From Diaphorobacter ruginosibacter (GTDB taxonomy: Bacteria; Pseudomonadota; Gammaproteobacteria; Burkholderiales; Burkholderiaceae_C), in assembly GCF_014395975.1 (NCBI RefSeq), contig NZ_CP060714.1, forward strand, positions 1 to 64,000: a stretch of DNA of 64,000 bases. Reading direction: 5' to 3'. The number at the start of each line of letters is the position of its first letter. Within the stretch, counting starts at the first letter, position 1. Made by a program: the position numbers and the translations under genes. Positions 1-10,675 of the stretch are shown here, piece after piece. The notes beneath the pieces are model-generated. The model did not search any database, was not told where the DNA came from, and saw nothing but the letters and a program-made list of their open reading frames with translations.

Positions 1-1
1 C

Positions 2-2596
<2,595 letters not shown>

Positions 2597-2607
2597 ATAC
2601 AACTTAA

Positions 2608-2686
2608 ATGCTGTAAATTCTTAATACAAATCAAAAGGTGTATTTTTAAAATACATAAGTTGGTTTGTAATTCGTGTTTACAGCAT
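2608..2686. promoter_or_regulatory. Nested inverted repeats upstream of hipBA (putative HipB operators)
   Basis: This AT-rich gap between metH and hipB holds two nested symmetries. The outer one is ATGCTGTAAA at 2608-2617 facing its perfect reverse complement TTTACAGCAT at 2677-2686. The inner one is a 15-bp palindrome, GTATTTT-T-AAAATAC, at 2640-2654. HipB-type antitoxins autorepress through palindromes upstream of their own gene, so these are the obvious candidates. Binding is inferred. Confidence 0.5.
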
Positions 2687-2729
2687 ATAGTGTGTATTCC
2701 GAATTCCCTGGATCCCCCAAGGAGTGAGC

Positions 2730-3011
2730 ATGGACGAGTTCACTGTACGCACCACGGAGCAACTGCCGCAGTTGCTCAAGGCCTTCCGCAAGAACGCCAA
2801 GCTGACGCAGGCGGATGTGGCGCTGCGCCTTGGCGTGACGCAGCAGACGGTCTCCGCAATGGAGCGCAATGCCGAAACCGTGAGCGCGGAGCGCCTCATG
2901 AAGCTGATGGGTATTCTGGGCGTGGACTTGGTGTTGCGCGCCCGAACAAGCCAAGCGGCCCCACTCGCGCAACCGGGCCACATGGTCAATGAGTCGCGTC
3001 CCCGCTGGTAG
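2730..3011 (+). CDS. hipB: HipB-type XRE-family antitoxin and repressor
   Basis: A 93-residue protein with one XRE helix-turn-helix at about residues 14-68 (LTQADVALRLGVTQQTVSAME). In the HipBA family this partner neutralises the HipA kinase and represses its own operon. The ATG at 2730 is chosen because AGGAG at 2719-2723 sits six bases upstream; an in-frame GTG at 2724 is too close to it. The gene directly precedes hipA. The last 20 or so residues after the HTH look disordered. Confidence 0.85.
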   Translation: MDEFTVRTTEQLPQLLKAFRKNAKLTQADVALRLGVTQQTVSAMERNAETVSAERLMKLMGILGVDLVLRARTSQAAPLAQPGHMVNESRPRW

Positions 3012-3027
3012 AGGGGAGAACTGCACC

Positions 3028-4389
3028 ATGGCCAACACACGCATGCATGGCCGGGGCAAAAAGGCGCTCGGCCTGTGGATGAACGGTCGGTTTGTCGGCA
3101 CCTGGAGCATAGAGGCCGGCGGCGACGTGTTGCAGTACGACGCCGAATGGGTGAATGACCCGGTCTTGCGCAGACCGTTGTCACTTTCGCTGCCCTTCAC
3201 GCCTGGCAACCGTCCACACAAGGGCGACGCGGTACGGTTCTATTTTCAGAATCTGCTGCCGGACAACGAGTACATCCTGGAACGTATCGCTCGCCGCTAC
3301 AGGGTGCGTTCCATCGACGCCTATTCGCTGCTGAGCGAGATTGGGCGCGACTGCGTGGGTGCCCTGCAGATCTTGCCAGCAGGCGACATGCCGCCCGAGG
3401 AACAGGGCGTGCACCGCGAGGCCCTGGACGAAGCCGAAATGGCCCGCCTCATCCGCGCGACGATCGACCCCGGGTTGTTTGGAGACAGCGCCCGCGACGA
3501 TGAAAAGTTTCGGATCTCGATTGCCGGCGCGCAGGAGAAAACCGCGTTCCTGCGCTGGCAGGGTCAATGGTGCAGGCCGCTTGGAGCCACGCCGACGACG
3601 CATATCTTCAAGCTGCCGCTGGGCCTGATCGGCAACATGCAATTCGACATGCGGCATTCGGTGGAAAACGAATGGCTGTGTTCCGAACTGCTGGCCGCGT
3701 ATGGACTGCCGGTGGCGCGCTGCGAAGTGCTGCAATTCGAAGACCAGAAGGTCCTATCTGTGGAGCGCTTTGACAGGCGCGTGTGGAACGACAGCGAACT
3801 GCTCAGACTGCCGCAGGAGGACATGTGCCAAGCCATGGGCATGCCACCCATCCTCAAATACGAAAGCGACGGCGGTCCCGGCGTGGATCGCATCATGGCG
3901 CTGCTGGACGGCTCCATGAATCGGGACCAGGACCGTCTCCAGTTCTTCACGGCCCAACTGCTGTTCTGGATGCTCTGTGCAACGGATGGCCACGCCAAGA
4001 ATTTCAGCATCTTCCTGAGACCCGAGGGCCGGTTTGAGCTCACGCCACTCTATGACGTGCTCTCGGCCTACCCGATTCTTGGGGCAGGTCCGGGAAAGCT
4101 CTCTCCACACAAGGCCCGAATGGCCATGGCCGCGCGCTCCAAGAATGCCCACTGGCACATGAACAAGATCGTGCGTCGGCATTGGGTGGCGGTGGGGGAG
4201 CGATATGGCATCGTTTCCCGGCAGGGCATGCCGGTGGATGCAGTGATCGATGAGATCGTGGAAATGACGCCCACCGTCGTGCAACGGGTGCGTGGCAAGC
4301 TGCCGGAGGGGTTTCCTCAGGAGGTCGCGGAGGCAATATTCAACGGGTTGTTGGAGGCGGCAAGGCGCCTGGGACGAAGCCGCGACTGA
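3028..4389 (+). CDS. hipA: HipA-type serine/threonine kinase toxin
   Basis: A 453-residue HipA. The N-terminal HipA_N domain comes first, then the kinase core with the flexible loop ISIAGAQEKTAF, the lysine in THIFKLP, VLSVERFDR, the catalytic-loop equivalent TDGHAKNFS and the metal-binding stretch LTPLYDVLSA. E. coli HipA phosphorylates glutamyl-tRNA synthetase and induces persistence; the target here is unknown. The start at 3028 follows GGGGAG; an alternative ATG at 2989 would overlap hipB by 23 bases. Length and motifs are intact, so the pair looks functional. Confidence 0.9.
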   Translation: MANTRMHGRGKKALGLWMNGRFVGTWSIEAGGDVLQYDAEWVNDPVLRRPLSLSLPFTPGNRPHKGDAVRFYFQNLLPDNEYILERIARRYRVRSIDAYSLLSEIGRDCVGALQILPAGDMPPEEQGVHREALDEAEMARLIRATIDPGLFGDSARDDEKFRISIAGAQEKTAFLRWQGQWCRPLGATPTTHIFKLPLGLIGNMQFDMRHSVENEWLCSELLAAYGLPVARCEVLQFEDQKVLSVERFDRRVWNDSELLRLPQEDMCQAMGMPPILKYESDGGPGVDRIMALLDGSMNRDQDRLQFFTAQLLFWMLCATDGHAKNFSIFLRPEGRFELTPLYDVLSAYPILGAGPGKLSPHKARMAMAARSKNAHWHMNKIVRRHWVAVGERYGIVSRQGMPVDAVIDEIVEMTPTVVQRVRGKLPEGFPQEVAEAIFNGLLEAARRLGRSRD

Positions 4390-4480
4390 AGATCGACGAA
4401 AACCAAAAGTTGCAGCCGTGGATAACCGCCAAACATCATCCCAAAGCCGCAGCCCATCAGGTCACTCGAAGAAAAAAGAA

Positions 4481-4512
4481 AAGGGAGCCGAGTCCCGGAC
4501 TCCAGCTCCCTT
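4481..4512 (-). terminator. Rho-independent terminator after gdpD
   Basis: AAGGGAGC (4481-4488) pairs with GCTCCCTT (4505-4512), with an inner GAGTC/GACTC stem. Read leftward, the hairpin is followed by TTTTCTTTTTTC, so it terminates the leftward glycerophosphodiesterase gene. It lacks a useful U-tract for hipA. Confidence 0.8.
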
Positions 4513-4583
4513 GCAGGAATGAATGAGGACGGATGCTGAATCAGCAAGCTGACGGCTGACTGATTCTCCGCCCGCAGAAACGC

Positions 4584-5981
4584 TTACTTCACCCCGATTT
4601 CCTTGTCATACGCTGCGCGCGCCTGCACGCCCGTGTTGGCGAAGTCGGTGAACACGCCGTCGATGCCCAGGCGGAAGTAGGCCAGGAACTCGGCGACGGG
4701 GTCGCCCTTGTAGATGCCTGCGAGGCGGCCGGGTTCGTTGCGGAAGGTGAAGCTGTGTACCACCAGGCCGGCCTTGTGGGCGTTGGCGATGACGCCGGTG
4801 TCCTTGAGGGTGTTCACGTCCTTCAGGCCCGCGCCCTCCTTGTAGGGCACGACGGAGTGGGCGAGCAGTTCCGGCTTCCAGGGGCCGATGCCGTCGGCGT
4901 AGGTCTTGATTTCCGCGAGGCCTGCAGGCTTCAGCATTTCCGCGAAGGTGCGCGCGTCGCCGGCCAGGGTCCAGCTGTAGGGACGGCCGCTGATGAAGGT
5001 CCATTCATCGTTCGTGATGAAGACCATCGAGCCGTCCTTGTAGTTGATGTCGTTGCCGTCGATCAACTGGACGCCCTTGGCCTTCATGCCGGCCTTGCGC
5101 AGGTACTTGAGGCTGGCGGGGTCGAAGCTCTGGATGTAGATGGGCGCATCCTTGCTGTTGAGCTTGTTCTTCTCGAGCAGCGCGATCACCGCGTCTTCCA
5201 GGGGCGAGCTGCCGGGCTTGCCGCAGCCGTTGGCGATGGCCTGCTGGTTGTTCCAGTAGGGGTTCTTGGTTTCGGCATAGACCGGGATGGTGCGCTTTTG
5301 CTCCTTGCCCTTGGCGACCGCGATGTCGATCACGTCCTGCGCGCTGATGATGGGCAGCTTGCCGTTCCATTCGGTGGGGCGCTCGCTGGCGTTGTCGAGA
5401 ACCTTGCCGGCAATCCAGTCGCGCAGCTCCTGCATGGTGAAGTCGCTGATCGACCAGTCGTTGATGTGGTTCTCGCCATCGACGACGAGCGGCTTGAGCA
5501 CGGCCTTGGGGTCGTTCGGGTCGATCTGGTCGGACAGGTACTGTGCCGGGCCGTTGGCGGCGATGGCGGGGTACTTCACGTCCACCAGAACGCCGGGTGT
5601 CGTGCGCTTACGGCCGGCCACGACGGCATTGGTCTTGGCAACTTCCTCGACGTTGGTGTTGTCGCCCAGCCATGCGTTGTGGCGTGCAACGAGCTGGCAG
5701 TCGCGCGTGAGGTGCATGTCGAGCTCGAGCATGTCGGCTCCCGCATCGGCGGCCTTTTCGTAGGCCATGCGGGTCTGCTCGGGGTAGTAGCCCGAGAGGC
5801 CGCGGTGCGCAATGATCTGGGGCGGCGTGCCATCCAGCGTGAGGTACTTGGAGGAGTCGTCATCATCCCCGCCACCGCATGCGCTCAGCGCGGCGGCTGC
5901 CAGGATGGAGACCGCGATCAGGGCCGGTGCGGGCAGGCGACGGGCAAGGCGGCGCGAGGAGAGGCGAAGGGAAGAGGACAT
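4584..5981 (-). CDS. Glycerophosphodiester phosphodiesterase (GlpQ-like lipoprotein)
   Basis: Hydrolyses glycerophosphodiesters to an alcohol and glycerol-3-phosphate, supplying phosphate and glycerol. The 465-residue protein has a lipoprotein signal peptide ending in the lipobox LSAC (Cys35) and an acidic linker GGGDDDD, so it should be anchored in the cell envelope. The GDPD barrel starts with AHRGLSGYYPEQT (His59) and continues with ELDMHLTRD and RHNAW, the expected metal and catalytic residues. The start at 5981 gives a proper signal peptide; an upstream in-frame ATG would bury it. The upstream region has a Pho-box-like array, suggesting induction by phosphate starvation. Confidence 0.92.
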   Translation of the reverse strand: MSSSLRLSSRRLARRLPAPALIAVSILAAAALSACGGGDDDDSSKYLTLDGTPPQIIAHRGLSGYYPEQTRMAYEKAADAGADMLELDMHLTRDCQLVARHNAWLGDNTNVEEVAKTNAVVAGRKRTTPGVLVDVKYPAIAANGPAQYLSDQIDPNDPKAVLKPLVVDGENHINDWSISDFTMQELRDWIAGKVLDNASERPTEWNGKLPIISAQDVIDIAVAKGKEQKRTIPVYAETKNPYWNNQQAIANGCGKPGSSPLEDAVIALLEKNKLNSKDAPIYIQSFDPASLKYLRKAGMKAKGVQLIDGNDINYKDGSMVFITNDEWTFISGRPYSWTLAGDARTFAEMLKPAGLAEIKTYADGIGPWKPELLAHSVVPYKEGAGLKDVNTLKDTGVIANAHKAGLVVHSFTFRNEPGRLAGIYKGDPVAEFLAYFRLGIDGVFTDFANTGVQARAAYDKEIGVK

Positions 5982-6080
5982 GGATGGTTCGGCTGAGTGG
6001 TGGTTGATTTTGTGAAGGCCGACCGTTTCATGGAAAAACAGGCGGCATCGGCCGGCTGCCCGCAATGCTCTTTCGCGCAT

Positions 6081-6129
6081 GTGACGGCTGTGTGACTGTT
6101 GCGTGATGGCCGTGCGACGGTTGCGTGTC
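6081..6129 (-). promoter_or_regulatory. Pho-box-like 11-bp periodic repeat array upstream of gdpD
   Basis: Five pentamers occur at exactly 11-bp spacing on the plus strand: GTGAC (6081), GTGAC (6092), GTGAT (6103), GCGAC (6114) and GTGTC (6125). Read toward the gene the units are GTCAC-like, resembling the CTGTCA direct repeats with 11-bp period bound by PhoB. The array begins 100 bp upstream of the phosphodiesterase start. PhoB control is inferred. Confidence 0.55.
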
Positions 6130-6270
6130 GATCACCGCGAGCGCTGTGCAGTGTTGCACAGTGCGGAGCCGGATGGGATGTGGAATGCACCGGGCGTCGG
6201 CGCGCAGCAACACCGGGGCTGGATGGAACCACCCAGCCGCCCGGTCCGGGTGTGGTTCTGCCGCCGGGTC

Positions 6271-6831
6271 TCAGCGCAGCAGGGGCTGGACGGCGCCGTC
6301 CAGTTCCGCACGCAGCCGGGTTCCCTGCTCGATCTTGCCGACCACCTTGCCGCTGTCGTCCAGGATGATGGCCGTGGGAACGACCTGGATCTTCCCGAAG
6401 CTGCCGAAATCGAAATTGCGCATCTTTTCCTGGCCTGGCGCGGGCAGGGAACGCATGGCGATCGGCAGTCCCAGCTGTTGCGATTCCACGAGCTTCTTGC
6501 CGCGGAACTTGAACGGATCGTCCAGGTCGACGAACAGGACCTGCAGGCCCCGGCCCTTGTACCTGGAGAACGCATCGAGCACGGCGGGACGGCCGTTGGC
6601 GACGCACGGTGCGCACCAGTCGGCGCCGAAGTAGATCACCAGCGGCTTGCCCGCGTAGTCCGAGAGCCGGACGGGCTGGCCCGTCACCAGTTCCAGCTGC
6701 TCCATGGTGTTGGGCTTCTCGCCGATTTCCGGCTGCCAGGCGTGGGCCGTGCCGGAGGCGATCCAGCAGACGACGAACACCAGCAGTCCCAGGTAGACAT
6801 GCACCGGCTGCGGCTTGCGTTTCCTTCGCAT
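6271..6831 (-). CDS. Periplasmic thioredoxin-like protein (TlpA/ResA type)
   Basis: A 186-residue thiol-disulfide protein. An N-terminal membrane or signal segment (about residues 11-31, ending AHA) exports the thioredoxin fold, whose active site is WCAPC (Cys73, Cys76). The cis-proline region VVPTAI and strand IILDDSGKVV are present. Likely role: reduction or oxidation of periplasmic thiols; the partner is unknown. The start at 6831 follows GGAGG seven bases upstream; a longer start at 6891 has no such site. The 3' neighbour gdpD is 289 bp away and has its own regulatory region. Confidence 0.85.
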   Translation of the reverse strand: MRRKRKPQPVHVYLGLLVFVVCWIASGTAHAWQPEIGEKPNTMEQLELVTGQPVRLSDYAGKPLVIYFGADWCAPCVANGRPAVLDAFSRYKGRGLQVLFVDLDDPFKFRGKKLVESQQLGLPIAMRSLPAPGQEKMRNFDFGSFGKIQVVPTAIILDDSGKVVGKIEQGTRLRAELDGAVQPLLR

Positions 6832-6985
6832 GATGGCCTCCTCTCGCGTCGGGGAGAAACGAGTGTAGGCATGCCACCGGGGGCGCGGCAACGACTGGAT
6901 CGAAGCATTGCCGCGGTAACAAAAAGTGCTACCGTGTTCTGGGGATGTGCGGATATACAGCAGGAGCCGGCGGGCAGGAAAGGAA

Positions 6986-7004
6986 AAGGAGCACGAGGCT
7001 CCTT
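6986..7004 (-). terminator. Terminator after trpB
   Basis: AAGGAGC (6986-6992) and GCTCCTT (6998-7004) form a 7-bp stem with a 5-nt loop. Read leftward, the stem is followed by TTCC and TTTCC. It ends the leftward trpB transcript. The rest of 6832-7059 holds no gene that I can see. Confidence 0.6.
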
Positions 7005-7059
7005 GTTCAGCGCGTGTCCGGGCTCAGATTCGGGCCCAGATGCCGACGCCTATGCCGAC

Positions 7060-8268
7060 TCAGATGCCGAGCCTCTTCGCCACGTAGTCCGCGTCCTTGT
7101 CGCCGCGTCCCGAGAGATTGACCAGGATGTTCGTGTCCTTGCCGAGCGTGGGCGCCATGCGCATGGCCCAGGCCACGGCGTGGGAGCTTTCCAGGGCGGG
7201 GATGATGCCCTCCACGCGCGAGAGGGTCATGAAGGCATTCAGGCATTCGGCGTCGTCCACCGCCTCGTACTGCACGCGGCCGATGTCCTTCAGGTAGCTG
7301 TGCTGCGGGCCCACGCCAGGATAGTCCAGGCCCGAGGCGATCGAGTGCACGGCCGCGGGCGTGCCGTCGGCGTTCTCGAGCACGTAGCACTTCATGCCGT
7401 GGATCTCGCCGGGCTTGCCGACCGACAGTGTCGCCGCATGCTTGCCCGGCTTGTCGATGCCCTCGCCAGCGGGCTCCACGCCCACGAGCTTCACGCCTTC
7501 ATCGTCCAGGAAGGCGGTGAAGATGCCCATGGCATTGGATCCGCCGCCCACGCAGGCGCTCACATAGTCCGGCAGCTTGCCGTGCTTCTTCTGGAACTGC
7601 TCACGTGCTTCGCGGCCGACGATGGACTGGAAGTCGCGCACCATCTTCGGGAAGGGATGCGGGCCGACCACGGAACCGATGGCGTAGATGGTGTTGACGG
7701 GGTCCTTCAGATATTCCTCGAACGCGCTGTCCACGGCATCCTTCAGGGTGGCCTGGCCGCGCGTGACCGCCACCAGGTTGCAGCCGAGGATGCGCATCTT
7801 GGTGACGTTGGGATGTTCCTTCTCGATGTCGACCTGGCCCATGTGGATCTCGCACGGAATGCCCACCAGCGCGCAGGCCGTCGCGAGCGCCACGCCATGC
7901 TGGCCCGCACCGGTTTCGGCGATCACCTTGGTCTTGCCCATGAACTTGGCGAGCAGCGCCTCGCCCAGGCAGTGGTTGATCTTGTGCGCGCCGGTGTGGT
8001 TCAGGTCCTCGCGCTTCAGGTGGATCTGCGCCCCGCCGAGCTGCTGCGACAGCCGCCTGGCGTGGAAGATGGGGCTGGGACGGCCCACATAGTCGGCGAA
8101 CAGCTGTGCGAGCTCGTCCTGGAAATCCTGGCGCTGCACGATCTTGTCGTAGGCCGCTGCAATGTCATCCATCGCCTGCTTGAGGTGCGGCGGAACGAGC
8201 TGGCCGCCGTAGGGGCCGAAAAAGCCGTTGGCGTCGGGCATCAGGGAAGCGTCGAGCTGACGTGTCAT
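7060..8268 (-). CDS. trpB: Tryptophan synthase beta chain, divergent stand-alone copy
   Basis: A PLP enzyme that condenses indole with serine. The 402-residue protein keeps the PLP lysine (HTGAHK, Lys96), the catalytic glutamate in AETGAGQHG (Glu118) and the phosphate-binding loop GGGSNAMG. Several normally conserved stretches differ, for example IHMGQVDIEKEHPNVTKMRILG where most TrpB have a YMG...ERQ..NVFRM version. No trpA or trpF is adjacent; neighbours are a thioredoxin and a FadR-type regulator. It may be a second TrpB for indole salvage or a side reaction. The start at 8268 is the first ATG that gives the normal family N-terminus. Confidence 0.88.
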   Translation of the reverse strand: MTRQLDASLMPDANGFFGPYGGQLVPPHLKQAMDDIAAAYDKIVQRQDFQDELAQLFADYVGRPSPIFHARRLSQQLGGAQIHLKREDLNHTGAHKINHCLGEALLAKFMGKTKVIAETGAGQHGVALATACALVGIPCEIHMGQVDIEKEHPNVTKMRILGCNLVAVTRGQATLKDAVDSAFEEYLKDPVNTIYAIGSVVGPHPFPKMVRDFQSIVGREAREQFQKKHGKLPDYVSACVGGGSNAMGIFTAFLDDEGVKLVGVEPAGEGIDKPGKHAATLSVGKPGEIHGMKCYVLENADGTPAAVHSIASGLDYPGVGPQHSYLKDIGRVQYEAVDDAECLNAFMTLSRVEGIIPALESSHAVAWAMRMAPTLGKDTNILVNLSGRGDKDADYVAKRLGI

Positions 8269-8396
8269 TGCGTTTGTCTCCGGAAACAGGAATGGAATGA
8301 AAAAGGGTTCAGATGGCATGCACCCCCCGTTCATACCATAGCGCCGGGCCGTCAACTGCGGGCGCGGCCCCGTTGCGGGTGGCGGCCGTACCGCGC

Positions 8397-9098
8397 TCAG
8401 CCGCCCATGCGGCCGACCGGTGCGAGCGCGGCCCGCAGCCGGTCCGCTGCCTGCGCCTCTCCGGGGGCCTCGGGCTCGAATTCCAGCGAGCGCTCCACCG
8501 TGCCGATGTGCTCGATCAGCAGCTGCTTGGCGGTTTCGGTGTCCCCGTCCTCCAGGGCCTGCACGATGCCCTCGTGCTCGGCGCACGACTGGCTTGCGCT
8601 GTGCGTGGATTGGTACAGCGTCGCGGCCAGCGTGGTGCGCGCCGTCAGGTCGCGCAGCGTGTCGGCCAGCAGCTTGTGGCCCATCTGCTCGGCCAGGCAG
8701 ACGTGGAAATCCGCCAGCAGGAAGGCGCGCGTGGCGGCGTCGGCCTCCTCGATGGCGTCCTTCTCGTGGGCGATGTGCTTTCGCAGGTTGCCGATCACCT
8801 TCTGCAGCGGCTTGCCCGCCTCCTGCAGGATGCCGGCCTCGATGATGCGGCGCGCCGAGAACGCATCGCGTGCCTCATCGGCGGAAGGCTGCACGATGAA
8901 CCAGCCCTTGCGGGGCTGGACCTGCACGAAGCCCCGCGCCTGCAACTGCACCATGGCCTCACGCACCACGGTACGGCTGACGGCGAAATTGTCCGCCAGC
9001 TCCTGCTCGCCCAGCCGGTCGCCCGGCGCGAGCTTCTGCGCCAGCACGGCTTCCACGATGCGTTCGGCGATATGGAGGGGAGAGGCGGGTGTCGTCAT
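8397..9098 (-). CDS. GntR-family (FadR/FCD type) transcriptional regulator
   Basis: A 233-residue regulator: winged helix at about residues 10-75 (GEQELADNFAVSRTVVREAMVQLQARGF), then an all-helical FCD ligand domain with conserved Arg, Asp and His metal-site residues (FHVCLAEQMGH). Such proteins usually bind carboxylic acids. It lies just downstream of dctA on the same strand, with only about 20 bp between them, and FadR-like operators precede dctA, so it probably controls dicarboxylate uptake in response to an organic acid. Confidence 0.88.
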   Translation of the reverse strand: MTTPASPLHIAERIVEAVLAQKLAPGDRLGEQELADNFAVSRTVVREAMVQLQARGFVQVQPRKGWFIVQPSADEARDAFSARRIIEAGILQEAGKPLQKVIGNLRKHIAHEKDAIEEADAATRAFLLADFHVCLAEQMGHKLLADTLRDLTARTTLAATLYQSTHSASQSCAEHEGIVQALEDGDTETAKQLLIEHIGTVERSLEFEPEAPGEAQAADRLRAALAPVGRMGG

Positions 9099-9119
9099 GG
9101 CAGGTGGGCTGGGATCGTC

Positions 9120-10433
9120 TCAGTGATTCATGGCGACTGTACCGGTTTCCGCGAGCGTTTCTTCCACGGGTGGCATCCGGCCGTCGAGCACCGCGTGCGC
9201 GCGCTCCCGGTCGATATCACCTTCCCAGGCGGCCACGGCGACGGTGGCCACGCAGTTGCCGATCAGGTTGCCCAGGGCGCGTGCGATGCCGATGAACCAG
9301 TCGATGGACAGCACCAGTACCAGGCCGATCGTGGGGATGGCGGGAATCGCATGCAGCGTGGCGGCCAGCACCACGATGGCGGAGCCCGGCACGCCGTGCG
9401 CGCCCTTGGAGGTGACCAGCGAGATCGCCAGGATCGTCAGCAGGTCGGTCATCGTGATCGGTGTGTTGGTGGCCTGTGCGATGAACACGGCCGCCAGCGT
9501 GATGTAGATGGAGAACGCATCCAGGTTGAAGGAGTAACCGGTGGGAATCACCAGGCCGACCGTCGAATCGCGGATGCCCATGTTGCGCAGCTTGCTCATG
9601 ATCTGCGGCAGCACGCTGTCGGACGAGGTGGTCGCGAACACCACCATCAGCTCCTCGCGCAGGTAGCGCAGCAGCTTGATGAGACTGAAGCCCGAGACGC
9701 GCATCACGAAGCCCAGCACCACGAACACGAAGATCGCCACGGCGGCGTAGAACAGCAGCACCAGCATGCCGAGCTGCTTGAGCGATCCGATGCCGTACTT
9801 GCCCACGGTGAAGGCGATCGCACCCAGGACACCGAGCGGTGCGAGCTTGATGATGATGCCCATGATCTTGAACAGCACCAGCGAAGTGGCATCCACCACG
9901 GCGGCAACGGGTTTGCCGCGCTCACCGAGCATGGACAGCGCACAGCCGAACAGCACCGCGAACAGCAGCACCTGGAGCACGTCGCCGGTGGCGAACGCCT
10001 GCACCACGGTGTTGGGGATCAGCTTCATGAGAAAGTCGACGAAACCTCCGGACGTGAGCTTGTCGGCATTGCTCGCGTAGGTGCTCATGGCAGAGGCGTC
10101 GAGCGTCTTCACGTCGACGTTCATGCCGTGTCCCGGCTGGAAGACGAATGCCAGCACCAGGCCCATGACCAGCGCGATCGTGGTGAGCACTTCGAAATAC
10201 ACCAGCGCCTTCACGCCCACGCGTCCCACGCGCTTGAGGTCGCCCGCGCCCGCGATGCCGTGCACCACCACGCAGAACACCAGCACGGGAATGATCATCT
10301 TGATCAGCTTGATGAAGCCATCGCCCAGCGGCTTGAGCTTGACGGCGAAATCGGGCGAGAACAGCCCGACGAGAATCCCGATGGCCAGTGCGATCAGCAC
10401 CTGCCCGAAAAGTGATTTGGCAAAACGTCCCAT
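9120..10433 (-). CDS. dctA: C4-dicarboxylate:cation symporter (DctA family)
   Basis: A 437-residue inner-membrane protein of the DAACS family that takes up succinate, fumarate or malate with protons or sodium. It has the expected pattern of eight membrane helices and two re-entrant loops, and the substrate-site stretch PTGYSFNLDAFSIYITLA followed by TSKGAHGVPGSA. The family usually reads NLDGTSIY, so the DAF variant may shift specificity. The start at 10433 follows an AAGAGG-like site. It is followed by a FadR-type regulator on the same strand. Confidence 0.88.
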   Translation of the reverse strand: MGRFAKSLFGQVLIALAIGILVGLFSPDFAVKLKPLGDGFIKLIKMIIPVLVFCVVVHGIAGAGDLKRVGRVGVKALVYFEVLTTIALVMGLVLAFVFQPGHGMNVDVKTLDASAMSTYASNADKLTSGGFVDFLMKLIPNTVVQAFATGDVLQVLLFAVLFGCALSMLGERGKPVAAVVDATSLVLFKIMGIIIKLAPLGVLGAIAFTVGKYGIGSLKQLGMLVLLFYAAVAIFVFVVLGFVMRVSGFSLIKLLRYLREELMVVFATTSSDSVLPQIMSKLRNMGIRDSTVGLVIPTGYSFNLDAFSIYITLAAVFIAQATNTPITMTDLLTILAISLVTSKGAHGVPGSAIVVLAATLHAIPAIPTIGLVLVLSIDWFIGIARALGNLIGNCVATVAVAAWEGDIDRERAHAVLDGRMPPVEETLAETGTVAMNH

Positions 10434-10464
10434 GTTGCGCCTCTTTCCTGCTGTGGTTTGGAAT

Positions 10465-10498
10465 CTTGTATGCAAGCACGACTTGTCTTGAATACAAG
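10465..10498. promoter_or_regulatory. Two FadR/GntR-type operators upstream of dctA
   Basis: CTTGTATGCAAG at 10465-10476 and CTTGAATACAAG at 10487-10498 both fit CTTG-N4-CAAG and start exactly 22 bp (two helical turns) apart, 32 bp upstream of the dctA start. The downstream FadR-type regulator is the likely ligand. Binding is inferred. Confidence 0.55.
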
Positions 10499-10635
10499 AA
10501 TGTAGACAAGCCAGAACCATGCCAACAGCGGGATTTCCTGTAAGGGCTAACCATGAGGATTGGTGGCGGCGTCACGGGCGGCCCAAAGCGGTGCGGGCGG
10601 GCACTGCCCCTGTGCGAGGGGCTGCACCAATGAAA

Positions 10636-10657
10636 GCGGCCCGCATGGGCGGGCCGC
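10636..10657 (-). terminator. Hairpin ending the CMD/ABC operon
   Basis: GCGGCCCGC (10636-10644) pairs with GCGGGCCGC (10649-10657) around an ATGG loop, 19 bp past the last stop codon of the leftward operon. The downstream U-tract is weak (CTTTCATT). Nothing else is visible between here and the dctA operators. Confidence 0.55.
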
Positions 10658-10675
10658 AGGATGGGCATCGACGGA

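Noticed and set aside
7030..7075. Repeated GATGCCGA-like units near the trpB 3' end
   Set aside because: Only about three imperfect units, partly coding; not a meaningful repeat.
6103..10415. Very long rightward open frames opposite thioredoxin, trpB, the GntR gene and dctA
   Set aside because: They are shadows in GC-rich DNA; the opposite strand holds recognisable proteins over the whole stretch and the rightward products have biased, low-complexity composition.
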